Below are positions 14,843 to 23,605 of a stretch of DNA of 38,567 nucleotides, one piece after another (the stretch's first letter is position 1; each line of letters starts with the position of its first letter). This DNA comes from an uncultured Lachnospiraceae bacterium. GTDB taxonomy: Bacteria; Bacillota; Clostridia; Lachnospirales; Lachnospiraceae. The notes below the pieces were generated by a model that ran no database searches, was not told the origin of the DNA, and saw only the letters and a program-made list of their open reading frames with translations. The stretch is from the NCBI GenBank assembly GCA_910579085.1, contig CAJTRU010000025.1, positions 10,921 through 49,487 on the forward strand, given 5' to 3'. A program made the translations under genes and the position numbers.

Positions 14843-17080
14843 TTATTTAACCTTTATTATTTTTGTTTTTGCCTTGTAACCTTTTTTAGATATTTTTACT
14901 ATAACTTTCATGCCTTTTTCCAGGTTTTTTGAAAGCCTTACATTTACTTTTCCTGTTTTATTTTGTACAGGTTTTATTACAAGTTTTTTATATGTCTTAT
15001 TGCCAGTTTTTATTATTTTTTGTGGTAATGAAACAATAATTTTAGACTTTTTAATTGTCTGTATTTTAATGCTTTTTGTTCCTTTTTTTGCAATAACAGA
15101 TAATTTTTTAATTGTCTTTTTACTAGATGGTTCTGGTTCTTCTTCAGCTAGCTGGCTGTTGTATATTGTATGGGTTTTATAAAATGCATCTATCCAGATT
15201 AGCATATCTGGCAGGTATCCAGACCGTGCTTCTATAAATTCTGTTATACATTTATAGCTTCCATAACCACCAGTAACAGCTTCTTTTGTGTAATGGCTGG
15301 CTTTGTTAGTCCCAAAAAACCTTGTGAAATATTGCATGTATAATGGCTGGTAAGTATCACGGAATTTTTCACAGGCTTTAATTGCTGCATTTTTCTCAAA
15401 TATTCCCTGGTCAAATTCTGTAATCCGTTGTTTAAAGCTGTTACGGAAGCCTTTATTAGTCATAAGATAAGCATAACATAATACTATGGGATTATCCGTA
15501 TCCATATCCAGAAGGCCATATAGTTTGTAATTATCTATTCTTATTGTATTTTCATAGGCTGACCATCTGCCGCTTACTCCTCCAAAGTCTAAATCATAGA
15601 AGCACAGGCGCCATTTTCCATCTGCATAAGGGTTAGCAGCATCTGGTTTTACAGATTTCCACATTGTCCAGTTTTTACCTGGCCAGTCCCATTTATTGTT
15701 TATCCAGATTTGTGCTGCAAAATAATCCATTACAGAGTCTGTGTCAACAAGTTTTGAAAATTCCTGGTAATCTTCATTATTTTTTAAATCTGCATGTGTC
15801 TGGAAAAATTGTTCCAGGTCTGATAAAAAATATCCTTCATCTGTTACACCTTCTGGAAGTGTACCTTCTTCTAATTTATAACCACATTCGTATTTTTCTG
15901 CGTCTCCTTTATATACAACGACATCCTCTTTATTTATGCCATGTGTGTCTTCAAAGTAATCATCATTAAAATCCTCCTGTAGAATATAAATTCCCCAGTA
16001 TTCACCATCCAGATAAACAATACATGCCCTGGAAGCTTGTGTATCACAGTTAAGCCCTGCCAGTAGTGACTGCCAGTAAGCATCATTATATTTTGCAAGA
16101 AAAGATGCATTGCCGCCATTACGCAGGACTAATCTTTTAAATTTGTCCTTTGTTGCTCCGTTGTCATCTTTTAACCCTTCTCCAAAGAATGGATAGTTAA
16201 AATTCTTTTCACCATACTCTTTTTTGGCATACAGGCGGAAGCCTTTTTGTAAGTCTGAACGGGAGTAGTTTCCTTGTATTCTTATTCCACAGTCCTGTTG
16301 TAGTTTACAGGAAGTTGTATTGCCATCACTTTCCAGATAGTCAATATGTGCCGGGCGTTCCCACATAGAACCACGCTGTGTATAATTTGCTTCAAGGTTC
16401 CTGATTTCTGAAGCGTCCGGGTTTTCTCCTGCAATCCAGGCATTGTATGAATTTTCAAATATTTTACCTCTTACATAAATTCCGTTTTCATAATCAAAAA
16501 GGTCATTATAATCCATTGAAACAGACATAATTGCAAGCGGGATGCCTGATGCTTTGCAGCTCTCTTCAATTCCCTGGATATGGTCTGCCATAGAACCTGT
16601 AAAATATGTATTAGTGACAACACCGGAATAATTACCAGATGCGTCTGTTCCTGCTGCCTTAATTACAGTTGCCTTATCCGTTTCGTTATCTGCTGGTGCA
16701 TTACATTCTGACTGTTCATAAGAAGAATAGGCACAGTCAAATAGCACAGGGTCAACTGCTGATAGTACATTTGGGTCATTTTTCCTGTCCGTAATTGCAA
16801 CAGGGCCAGTGTATTCTTTTCTGGTGCTGCTTGTAACAGGGTTGCTTCCATCTGTTGTGTAGTATATTTTTTCTGCTCCTTCACAAGTAATATCTAATGA
16901 AAAGGCTTCAGGATAACAGCCACTTTCTTTTGACATTTCCAGTACAAGTTCTGGCAGTGCAGTTTCATTCTGTATTTCCTGTGCAGCCTGTGCATTATAA
17001 TCCTGTTTTAAAATGCCTGTACAGTATATTGGTATAACAAGAATACCTGACAGGACGGCTGCCCATATTTTTTTATTCAT
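14843..17080 (-). CDS. Secreted CotH-kinase-like protein with lysine-rich tail
   Basis: A 745-residue exported protein. A signal peptide (KKIWAAVLSGILVIPIYCTG) is followed by a chitobiase/FN3-like domain with KIYYTTDGSNPVTSSTRKEY. The CotH domain follows (about 170-600), marked by CGIRIQGNYSRSDLQKGFRL, KRLVLRNGGN, YLDGEYWGIYILQEDFND, WINNKWDWPGKNW and the putative metal-binding WRLCFYDLDFGG. CotH proteins are atypical kinases: Bacillus CotH phosphorylates spore-coat proteins, and secreted forms are common in Clostridia. The last ~95 residues are strongly basic (repeated KK, IIK, KISKKGYK), perhaps for binding the cell surface. The start at 17080 has GAGGAGAG just before it; the ATG at 17092 contributes to that site. 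Phosphotransfer activity is inferred. Confidence 0.85.
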   Translation of the reverse strand: MNKKIWAAVLSGILVIPIYCTGILKQDYNAQAAQEIQNETALPELVLEMSKESGCYPEAFSLDITCEGAEKIYYTTDGSNPVTSSTRKEYTGPVAITDRKNDPNVLSAVDPVLFDCAYSSYEQSECNAPADNETDKATVIKAAGTDASGNYSGVVTNTYFTGSMADHIQGIEESCKASGIPLAIMSVSMDYNDLFDYENGIYVRGKIFENSYNAWIAGENPDASEIRNLEANYTQRGSMWERPAHIDYLESDGNTTSCKLQQDCGIRIQGNYSRSDLQKGFRLYAKKEYGEKNFNYPFFGEGLKDDNGATKDKFKRLVLRNGGNASFLAKYNDAYWQSLLAGLNCDTQASRACIVYLDGEYWGIYILQEDFNDDYFEDTHGINKEDVVVYKGDAEKYECGYKLEEGTLPEGVTDEGYFLSDLEQFFQTHADLKNNEDYQEFSKLVDTDSVMDYFAAQIWINNKWDWPGKNWTMWKSVKPDAANPYADGKWRLCFYDLDFGGVSGRWSAYENTIRIDNYKLYGLLDMDTDNPIVLCYAYLMTNKGFRNSFKQRITEFDQGIFEKNAAIKACEKFRDTYQPLYMQYFTRFFGTNKASHYTKEAVTGGYGSYKCITEFIEARSGYLPDMLIWIDAFYKTHTIYNSQLAEEEPEPSSKKTIKKLSVIAKKGTKSIKIQTIKKSKIIVSLPQKIIKTGNKTYKKLVIKPVQNKTGKVNVRLSKNLEKGMKVIVKISKKGYKAKTKIIKVK

Positions 17081-17145
17081 ATCTCTCCTCATTTCTGTAC
17101 ATTTTGTACATGTTGCTGGTTTGTAATAGTTTTTATTTTATAAGA

Positions 17146-17174
17146 ATTATACCATATAATTACTTTTTCCTCAA
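17146..17174 (-). promoter_or_regulatory. Promoter of the CotH-like gene
   Basis: On the minus strand TTGAGG (17169-17174), 17-bp spacer, TATAAT (17146-17151), 65 bp before the start codon. A palindromic TGTACA pair (TGTACATTTTGTACA, about 17096-17110) lies between it and the gene and could be an operator. Confidence 0.65.
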
Positions 17175-17349
17175 TTTTTTAAATACTTAATTTGTTATGC
17201 CATTATCATGCTTAAAATCTATGATACATCATTCAATATAGGTATTTGCTATTATATGAAGCAGGTAGTAGAATACAGCTATTAAGCCAGATGCTATGTA
17301 ACATGCCACAATGTATGACATGGATTTTTTAAGAAGGAAGGTTAATTTT

Positions 17350-18441
17350 ATGAGGAAGATAAATTTTCTGGCAATACCTGCCATATTATTATGTGTCCTG
17401 GCAGGCTGTGGAAGGAAAACAGATAAGGAGGAGTATGTGTATAACGTGGCAGTACAGGAGGAAACAGGCGGGGAGTTTATTACAGTGGATAATACAATTA
17501 CAAAGCTTGATGATGGGCTTTCAGTTGTGCGTTTTGACGGGGATTATGGTTTTGACAGTTTTTTAAGCCAGGGTGGTGCAGAGTCTGATGAAGGGGTTAT
17601 AAAATACCTGGCATCAAAGCTGCTAAGTGATGCAGGGGATTTATCTTTTGGAGGAATGGCTTTTGGATGCAGTACAATATCTGCCAGCAATAAAGAAGGT
17701 GGTTATTATTTTGGAAGGAATTTTGACTGGAACCTTTGTGATGCAATAATAGTAATGTCTTATCCAGAAAGTGGTTATGCTTCGCTTTCTACTGTAAACC
17801 TTGATTTTATAAAACAGGGTGCAGGGCCAGTGCCAGAGCTGTTAAGTGATAAAACTATTATAGCTGCATCACTTTATGCACCACTTGATGGCATGAATGA
17901 AAAGGGGTTATGTGTAGCTGTAAATATGATACAGGATTCTGGCACTATTTCCCAAAGTTCTGCTAAACCAGATATTACTACTACAACAGCAGTACGTATG
18001 CTTTTAAACAAGGCAGCTACAACAGATGAGGCAATAGAGCTCTTAAAACAGTATGATTTCCATGCGTCAATGGATTATATGGTACATCTTGCGGTTTCTG
18101 ACAGTACAGGAAAAAGTGTTGTAATTGAATATATCAACAATGAAATGAAAGTTATTGAAACACCTGTAGTTACAAATTTTTACCTGGCAGAAGGTGAAAA
18201 AAATGGTATTGGTACAGAACAGTCACACATAAGATATGGCATTTTAGAGGATGCATTAAAGACAAACCCTGTTATGGACAAATCACATGTAAAAGATGCA
18301 TTAAGTAGTGTAAGTAAAGGAAATTTTGGTGAATTTGAGTCTACAGAATGGAGTATAATATTTGACCAGTCTGCAATGGAAGCAGCATATTACCACAGGG
18401 AAAACTATAATAAGGAATTTTTGTTCCGTCTGGAAAAGTAA
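17350..18441 (+). CDS. Lipoprotein linear amide C-N hydrolase (choloylglycine hydrolase-like)
   Basis: A 363-residue Ntn-type hydrolase predicted to be anchored outside the cell membrane. The N-terminus is a lipoprotein signal with lipobox LAGC (C20). The catalytic core shows the candidate nucleophile C107 in MAFGCSTISASN, followed by YYFGRNFDW (R123, D126), PLDGMNEKGLCVAVNM and IEYINNEMKVIETPVVTNF, the pattern of linear amide hydrolases related to bile-salt hydrolases and acid ceramidase-like enzymes. In such enzymes the nucleophile becomes the N-terminus after self-cleavage, so residues 21-106 may be released as a propeptide. The ATG at 17350 follows AAGGAAGG. The ligase gene begins 11 bp later with its ribosome site over this stop codon. 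Substrate (bile salt, N-acyl amino acid or other amide) cannot be decided. Confidence 0.82.
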   Translation: MRKINFLAIPAILLCVLAGCGRKTDKEEYVYNVAVQEETGGEFITVDNTITKLDDGLSVVRFDGDYGFDSFLSQGGAESDEGVIKYLASKLLSDAGDLSFGGMAFGCSTISASNKEGGYYFGRNFDWNLCDAIIVMSYPESGYASLSTVNLDFIKQGAGPVPELLSDKTIIAASLYAPLDGMNEKGLCVAVNMIQDSGTISQSSAKPDITTTTAVRMLLNKAATTDEAIELLKQYDFHASMDYMVHLAVSDSTGKSVVIEYINNEMKVIETPVVTNFYLAEGEKNGIGTEQSHIRYGILEDALKTNPVMDKSHVKDALSSVSKGNFGEFESTEWSIIFDQSAMEAAYYHRENYNKEFLFRLEK

Positions 18442-18452
18442 GGAGGGATGTT

Positions 18453-19802
18453 ATGGGATATGCAGGACTTTTATTTTCCCTTTGGAATTTAATAAGAAAT
18501 GAATTTAAAACAGAGGAGCAGATACATAAAATACAACAGAAAAAATTAAGGAAACTTTTGCATTATGCATATAATAATTCTGTTTATTACAGGCGTGAAT
18601 CTGAAAAGGCTGGAATAACAGAAAGCAATATAAATTTTGTACCATTCCAGGATTTTCCACTTATGGATAAAGAAAAGCTTATGGCAAATTTTAATGAAGT
18701 AGTTACAGATAAAAGGATAAAACAGGAAGAACTGGCAAAGTTTGACCAAGATAATAATAAGGAAAAACTATTTAAGGGGGGATTCCATATAGTCCATTCG
18801 TCAGGAAGCACTGGTACACCAAGGTACTTTGTATATGACAGCAAGGCCTGGGAGCATATGCTTACAGGAATTACAAGAGGAGCATTATGGGGAATGGACA
18901 TAATTGGGATATTAAAACTCCTTAAATCCAAGCCAAAAGTCCTGTATATTGCGGCAACAGATGGCAGGTATGGTGGTGCAATGGCTGTAGGTGATGGTAT
19001 AAAGGGGCTTAAAATACCACAGCTTTTCCTGGATATTAATACTCCAATTTCAAAATGGCAAGGAATAGTGTCAGATTTTGCACCAGATATTATAATTGGT
19101 TATCCTTCTGCTATAAAAATGCTTGCAGAAGAATTAAATGGCAGTAGTGGACAGATTTTTGCCAAAAGGGTTATTTCATGTGGCGAACCGCTTTCACCTG
19201 GCCTGGGAAATTTTTTTGAAAATACATTCCAGTGTCCTGTTATTAATTTTTATGGTGCAAGTGAGTCACTTGCATTAGGTGCTGGTGAAAATGCAGAAGA
19301 TGGCATGTACTTATTTGATGATATGAATATAGTTGAAATAATTGAAGGTGAAATGTATATAACATGTCTTTATAATTATGTACAGCCGCTTATACGTTAC
19401 CATATATCAGACCGGATAAAATTAAGGGGAAAAAGCTTAAACCCCAGGTGCAGCTTTACTAATGTGGATGTGCTTCTTTGCAGGGATGAAGATGTTATGT
19501 GGTTTATGAAAGAAGACAGCACAAAAGAATTTATACATCCGTTATCTGTAGAGGGGATGTGTATAGACGGCCTGTTAGACTACCAGTTTATACAGACTTC
19601 CAGGCAGGGTTTTGAGGTAGTTGCAGAAATAAAAAATACAGTTTCCAAAGTGAAATTAAAAAAAGAACTCAGAAACAGCCTGGATGTGATATTGAAGGAA
19701 AAAGACCTGGAAAATGTATTATATGATATATCTTTTGTACAAAGCATAAAACCAGATATAAATACAGGAAAAAAACGGTTAATTGTACTTAAAGAAATAT
19801 AA
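18453..19802 (+). CDS. PaaK-like adenylate-forming ligase
   Basis: A 449-residue cytoplasmic enzyme of the phenylacetate-CoA ligase/CapK type, which activates a carboxylic acid with ATP. Visible motifs are the phosphate loop HSSGSTGTPRYF (115-126), VISCGEPLSPG, INFYGASES (the adenine-binding YGxSE-type motif), LIRYHISDRIKLRG and a final DINTGKKRLIVL holding the likely catalytic lysine. TAAGGAGGG overlaps the stop of the hydrolase gene, so the two are probably made together. An acid released by the hydrolase could be the substrate after uptake; that is inference. Confidence 0.82.
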   Translation: MGYAGLLFSLWNLIRNEFKTEEQIHKIQQKKLRKLLHYAYNNSVYYRRESEKAGITESNINFVPFQDFPLMDKEKLMANFNEVVTDKRIKQEELAKFDQDNNKEKLFKGGFHIVHSSGSTGTPRYFVYDSKAWEHMLTGITRGALWGMDIIGILKLLKSKPKVLYIAATDGRYGGAMAVGDGIKGLKIPQLFLDINTPISKWQGIVSDFAPDIIIGYPSAIKMLAEELNGSSGQIFAKRVISCGEPLSPGLGNFFENTFQCPVINFYGASESLALGAGENAEDGMYLFDDMNIVEIIEGEMYITCLYNYVQPLIRYHISDRIKLRGKSLNPRCSFTNVDVLLCRDEDVMWFMKEDSTKEFIHPLSVEGMCIDGLLDYQFIQTSRQGFEVVAEIKNTVSKVKLKKELRNSLDVILKEKDLENVLYDISFVQSIKPDINTGKKRLIVLKEI

Positions 19803-19877
19803 ATGCAGTACAGGCGTGGCAATGTTTTTTATTATTATTTGTGCCGCCAGCTAAATGCGGCAGAATGGGGGATTATT

Positions 19878-20765
19878 ATGAGACAGATTATAAATAATAA
19901 ACAATTTGATGAAGAAAGGTCACTATATAATTTAAAAAATGCAAATGTTGTGGACTGCATATTTGCTGGTGAAGCTGACGGGGAATCTGTTTTAAAAGAA
20001 GCAAGGGATGTGGATTTAAAAGGATGCAGTTTCTCACTCCGCTACCCTTTGTGGCATGTAAGGAAATTTTCAATGGAAGATGTAACAATGGATGAACTGT
20101 CACGTGCGGCAATCTGGTATTCAAGTGATGCAGTAATTAAAAACTCTGTATTAGGAGGTATTAAAGCAGTAAGGGAATGTAGCAATATTTCCATAACAGG
20201 CTGTAAGATAAATTCACCTGAATTTGGCTGGAAGTCACAGGGAATAAGTCTTAAAGATACAAAGGTTATGGCAGAGTATTTGTTTATGGACAGCAGGGAT
20301 GTTGTGCTTGATAATGTAGAAATGAAAGGAAAATATTCATTCCAGTATATGGAAAACCTTGAAATTTCTAATAGTGTACTTGATACAAAAGATGCGTTCT
20401 GGCATAGCAAAAATGTAACCGTTTATAACAGCATTATTAAGGGTGAATACCTTGGATGGTTCTCAGAAGGGCTAAGGCTTGTGGATTGTAAAATTATTGG
20501 AACACAGCCACTGTGCTATTGCAAAAACCTTAAATTAGAAAACTGTACTATGGAAGATACAGACCTTGCATTTGAATATTCGGAAGTGGACGCAGATATA
20601 CACAGCCATATTTTATCAGTTAAAAACCCAAAGTCAGGAATTATTATAGCCGGCAGTATAGGGGAAGAGATATGGGAAGAGCCTGTTATGGAATGTAGCT
20701 GCCAGGTTATAACCCGTGATTGCTGTAAAAGTGGCTGTCCAATGAAAATGAGGCGTGCAGTATAA
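19878..20765 (+). CDS. DUF3737 family protein (parallel beta-helix)
   Basis: A 295-residue protein of the DUF3737 family, close to full length. Repeated short strand segments such as ISITGCKINSPEFGWKSQGI, VVLDNVEMKGKYSFQYMENL, KDAFWHSKNVTVYNSIIKGEYLGW and LKLENCTMEDTDLAFEYSEV give a right-handed beta-helix fold resembling pectate-lyase-type proteins. No signal peptide, so it is cytoplasmic. Biochemical function is not known. The ATG at 19878 has GGGGGATT before it; an in-frame ATG at 19803 immediately after the ligase stop has none. Its stop overlaps the next start (TAATG). Confidence 0.88.
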   Translation: MRQIINNKQFDEERSLYNLKNANVVDCIFAGEADGESVLKEARDVDLKGCSFSLRYPLWHVRKFSMEDVTMDELSRAAIWYSSDAVIKNSVLGGIKAVRECSNISITGCKINSPEFGWKSQGISLKDTKVMAEYLFMDSRDVVLDNVEMKGKYSFQYMENLEISNSVLDTKDAFWHSKNVTVYNSIIKGEYLGWFSEGLRLVDCKIIGTQPLCYCKNLKLENCTMEDTDLAFEYSEVDADIHSHILSVKNPKSGIIIAGSIGEEIWEEPVMECSCQVITRDCCKSGCPMKMRRAV

Positions 20766-20995
20766 TGGTACAATATAATAACCTGGATGCAATGGTGCAG
20801 AATATGTTTGATGCAGGATGCAGTGAAAATGAAGTTTCATGTTTTTGTAAATGCCTGGAGTGTAATAATAAAAAAGAGGAGCTTGCAATCCTTGGTATGC
20901 GCCGTGTGGAACTTTTAAATGATATCCATAAAATCCAGTATAATATAAAACTTCTGGATGAAATTGCTGTTATAGTTAAAGGAGACAGTACATAA
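20765..20995 (+). CDS. Small helical protein, paralogue of the 22634 gene product
   Basis: A 76-residue protein, coupled at both ends by TAATG overlaps with DUF3737 and the LysE-type gene. Core pattern: FDAGCSENEVSCFCKCLEC, NNKKEELAILGMRRVELLND, then KIQYNIKLLDEIAVIVKGD. The same layout occurs in the protein starting at 22634, so both belong to one family of small cytoplasmic helical proteins seen beside transporters and regulators in Firmicutes. Four cysteines lie in residues 19-33. Function unknown. Confidence 0.75.
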   Translation: MVQYNNLDAMVQNMFDAGCSENEVSCFCKCLECNNKKEELAILGMRRVELLNDIHKIQYNIKLLDEIAVIVKGDST

Positions 20996-21630
20996 TGTTT
21001 GGGATGTTTTTAAAAGGAATACTTACAGGCCTGGTATTTGGCGTGCCAGCAGGTGCTATTGGTGCACTAACTATACAGCGCACTATCAGGCATGGCTTCG
21101 TGCCAGGACTGGTTACTGGGCTTGGTTCTTCATTGGCAGATTTAATATATGGGTTTGCAGGAATATCTGGAATTACAGTAATATCAGGCTTTATAACAAG
21201 TTACAGCCATTATATACAGATAGCTGGTGGTATTTTTATTGCTATATTAGGTATTCTGGTGTTTAAAAAAGGGCAGGAAGAAGTTACAGGAAACAGCAGC
21301 AATGGCAATATTGTATTTTACTTTCTGTCATCATTTTGTGCAGCAATTATGAACCCTGCATCAGTATTATCATTTATAGCAGCATTTACCATGCTTGGAA
21401 TTAATGGCAGTGTAAACTTTGCTGAGGGAGCAGGGCTGTTATCGGGCATACTATCAGGAACACTTTGCTGGTGGGCTGCTTTAGCTGGAATTGTATCATT
21501 ATACAGGGACAGGGTTACAGGCAGAATATATAAAGTGCTTAATGTAATGCTAGGCAGCCTTATGCTGGTTTTTGGTGTAGTTATGGTAATAAAAGGTGCT
21601 GTTATAGTTCCTGCAAAAGCCTTGAAATAA
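20995..21630 (+). CDS. LysE/RhtB-type exporter
   Basis: A 211-residue inner-membrane protein with about six hydrophobic segments and the family N-terminus FLKGILTGLVFGVPAGAIGALTIQ, then GFVPGLVTGLGSSLADLIYG and CAAIMNPASVLSFIAAF in the second repeat. LysE-family members export amino acids or related small molecules. It is the last gene of a coupled run from DUF3737, and its 3' end overlaps the convergent LysR gene by 29 bp. The substrate is unknown. Confidence 0.83.
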   Translation: MFGMFLKGILTGLVFGVPAGAIGALTIQRTIRHGFVPGLVTGLGSSLADLIYGFAGISGITVISGFITSYSHYIQIAGGIFIAILGILVFKKGQEEVTGNSSNGNIVFYFLSSFCAAIMNPASVLSFIAAFTMLGINGSVNFAEGAGLLSGILSGTLCWWAALAGIVSLYRDRVTGRIYKVLNVMLGSLMLVFGVVMVIKGAVIVPAKALK

Positions 21631-22480
21631 AAAGCTTTGTTGCTTTAGAAAACACCTGGTATTTTTTAGTAAAAAGAAAAACATTAGAAGTAATAGCTGG
21701 TTCAAATGGGCGGAATATAAGGTTGTTTTCATCAGTTTCAGTAACAAGGCCGCCAATACATAGTGCAGGCCCTATTCCTGCCTGTACCATAAGGCTTGCA
21801 TTAAATATAAGGTTATAAGTGGCAATTATATCCAGTGAAACATTATGTTCTGCAAAAATCTGCTTAAAGCGCTGGTTATTGGAAGTCTGGCTGGGAATAA
21901 TTACAGGGTTTCCAGAAAGGTCTTCTAATATTATCTTTTCCTTGTTTGCAAGGGGGCTGTTCTTTTGCATAAGTATGCCCCACGTTTCTTTAAGCGGAAG
22001 TTTCTGGTAGTCATAACGTGGTGTTATTTCAGGTTCAAGCAGTATGCCAGCATCAAGCAGCCCTTTATCCAGGCGTTCAATAATTGCGTCAGCATTACTG
22101 CTGAAAAAGTGGAAATGTATATCTGGATAGAAGTTTATAATATCGCTTATTACTTCAACAATGGCAGAAGAATTTTTATATTCGCCACAGCCTATATGTA
22201 CATCGCCAGAAATATTCTGCTCATTTTCACGGAAATCGCTTTCGGTTTTATCTATAAGGGAAATAATTTCCTGGGCACGGCCACGCAGGTACAGCCCGTC
22301 TTCGGTAAGGGATATCTTTTTTTTGCCACGGATAAAAAGCTTTTTGCCAAGCTGTGTTTCTAAATCCATCATCTGCTTGGAAAGTGTAGGCTGTGTGATA
22401 TGCAGGTAGTTTGCAGCACGTGTAATATTCTGTTCCTCAGCAACAGCCAGGAAATATTGTAAAAGGCGTGTTTCAATCAT
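21602..22480 (-). CDS. LysR-family transcriptional regulator
   Basis: A 292-residue regulator. The N-terminal winged helix-turn-helix reads LLQYFLAVAEEQNITRAANYLHITQPTLSKQMMDLE, followed by a linker helix and a periplasmic-binding-protein-like effector domain (about 90-290) including VHIGCGEYKNSSAIVEV and a YDYQKLPLKETWGILM segment. The start at 22480 follows AAAGGAGT on the minus strand; an earlier in-frame ATG at 22540 has no such site. It is transcribed away from the 22634-25939 operon, the usual arrangement for a LysR regulator and its target, and converges on the LysE-type gene. Confidence 0.9.
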   Translation of the reverse strand: MIETRLLQYFLAVAEEQNITRAANYLHITQPTLSKQMMDLETQLGKKLFIRGKKKISLTEDGLYLRGRAQEIISLIDKTESDFRENEQNISGDVHIGCGEYKNSSAIVEVISDIINFYPDIHFHFFSSNADAIIERLDKGLLDAGILLEPEITPRYDYQKLPLKETWGILMQKNSPLANKEKIILEDLSGNPVIIPSQTSNNQRFKQIFAEHNVSLDIIATYNLIFNASLMVQAGIGPALCIGGLVTETDENNLIFRPFEPAITSNVFLFTKKYQVFSKATKLFISRLLQEL

Positions 22481-22633
22481 ACTTTGTACTCCTTTGCAGG
22501 TTATTAAATGTATTTTACATAAAAGCAGGGGTAATTGCAAACCTGGTTAGTGGAATTTATTTAAACTGTATATGGAAACTTTATGTGTATTATTTTAGCT
22601 TTTAGCATAAAGACAGATAAAGGAGGGAATTTA
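22481..22633. promoter_or_regulatory. Divergent control region between lysR and the ABC operon
   Basis: A 153-bp gap between two divergent starts. No exact promoter pair stands out, but LysR regulators normally bind such gaps. AAAGGAGGG at 22619-22627 is the ribosome site of the rightward operon. Confidence 0.35.
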
Positions 22634-22846
22634 ATGGATATTAAAACTATTTTATCAGAAACAGGAGCAGACAGTTCCCAGATATGCAAGTATATGGAGT
22701 ATAAAAGGGATGGGAATAAAAAGGGGCAGGAGAGAATTTTATGCAGGTGCAAAGGAATACAAAATGAGAAACTACGTGATAAAAGAAAGCAGCTTATGTG
22801 CCTGGATTATATGATTGCAAAGGTGGAAAGAGGCAATGGGGAATAA
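22634..22846 (+). CDS. Small helical protein, paralogue of the 20765 gene product
   Basis: A 70-residue protein starting at 22634 after AAAGGAGGGAA. SETGADSSQICKYMEYKRD, then NKKGQERILCRCKGIQNEKL and KQLMCLDYMIAKVERGN line up with the 20765 protein, including the NKK-E-IL core and the LD-(M)IA ending. The stop lies 11 bp inside the following ABC ATPase gene, indicating translational coupling. Possibly a regulator or partner of the transporter; no direct evidence. Confidence 0.75.
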   Translation: MDIKTILSETGADSSQICKYMEYKRDGNKKGQERILCRCKGIQNEKLRDKRKQLMCLDYMIAKVERGNGE

Positions 22847-23588
22847 GGATATAATATTATCTGGAAAAAATATAGTTAAGGATTATGGGGGAAATGTTGT
22901 ATTAAACGGGCTGGATATTGAAATATATAAGGGGAGTTTTACAGTAGTTATGGGCCCGTCGGGCTCTGGCAAGTCAACACTTTTGCATGTCCTTAGTGGC
23001 ATGGACAGCATAACAAGTGGTGAGGTGGCATATAAAGGCAGGAATATACAAGGGCTAAAAGAAAAAGAACTTGCGCAGCTTCGTGGAAATTCTTTTGGCT
23101 TTGTATTCCAGAAACCCCACCTTGTAAGCAGCTTGTCACTTTATGAAAATATTTTTCTTGCAGGTCTTGTAAATAATTCCTTAACAGAAGAAGAGGCAAG
23201 GGCAGAAACGGAAAGGCTATTGCGGAAAATGGGTATTTCAGATGTAAAAGGACATATGCCATCCGGGGTTTCTGGTGGTGAAGCACAGAGGGCAGCAGTT
23301 GCCAGGGCAGTTATCGGCAAGCCGGAAATATTGTTTGCAGATGAGCCAACAGGTGCTTTGAATAAGTCAAATACAAGAGAAGTATTAGACCTTCTTGTGG
23401 GGCTTTATAAAGAAGGACAGGACATAATGCTTGTTACACATGATAAAGAGGCAGCTTTAAGGGGTAACAGGGTTATTTATATAGAGGACGGGGCAGTAAT
23501 TTCTGAATTAAAACTGCACAATTACCAGGGAGAAGACAAGGAGCGTGAAAAAATGCTTTCAGGTTTCCTTAGCAGATTAAACTGGTAG
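22836..23588 (+). CDS. ABC transporter ATP-binding protein, MacB/LolD type
   Basis: A 250-residue ATPase. Walker A GPSGSGKST (40-48), Q-loop Q92, signature VSGGEAQRA (145-153), Walker B EILFADEP (164-171) and H-loop H202. The D-loop reads GALN rather than the usual NLD, a tolerated variation. The ATG at 22836 overlaps the end of the small-protein gene and has AAAGAGG ahead. It pairs with the permease 17 bp downstream. A C-terminal extension of about 20 charged residues follows the normal domain end. Confidence 0.9.
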   Translation: MGNKDIILSGKNIVKDYGGNVVLNGLDIEIYKGSFTVVMGPSGSGKSTLLHVLSGMDSITSGEVAYKGRNIQGLKEKELAQLRGNSFGFVFQKPHLVSSLSLYENIFLAGLVNNSLTEEEARAETERLLRKMGISDVKGHMPSGVSGGEAQRAAVARAVIGKPEILFADEPTGALNKSNTREVLDLLVGLYKEGQDIMLVTHDKEAALRGNRVIYIEDGAVISELKLHNYQGEDKEREKMLSGFLSRLNW

Positions 23589-23605
23589 AAAGACGGGTGT
23601 TTTAC

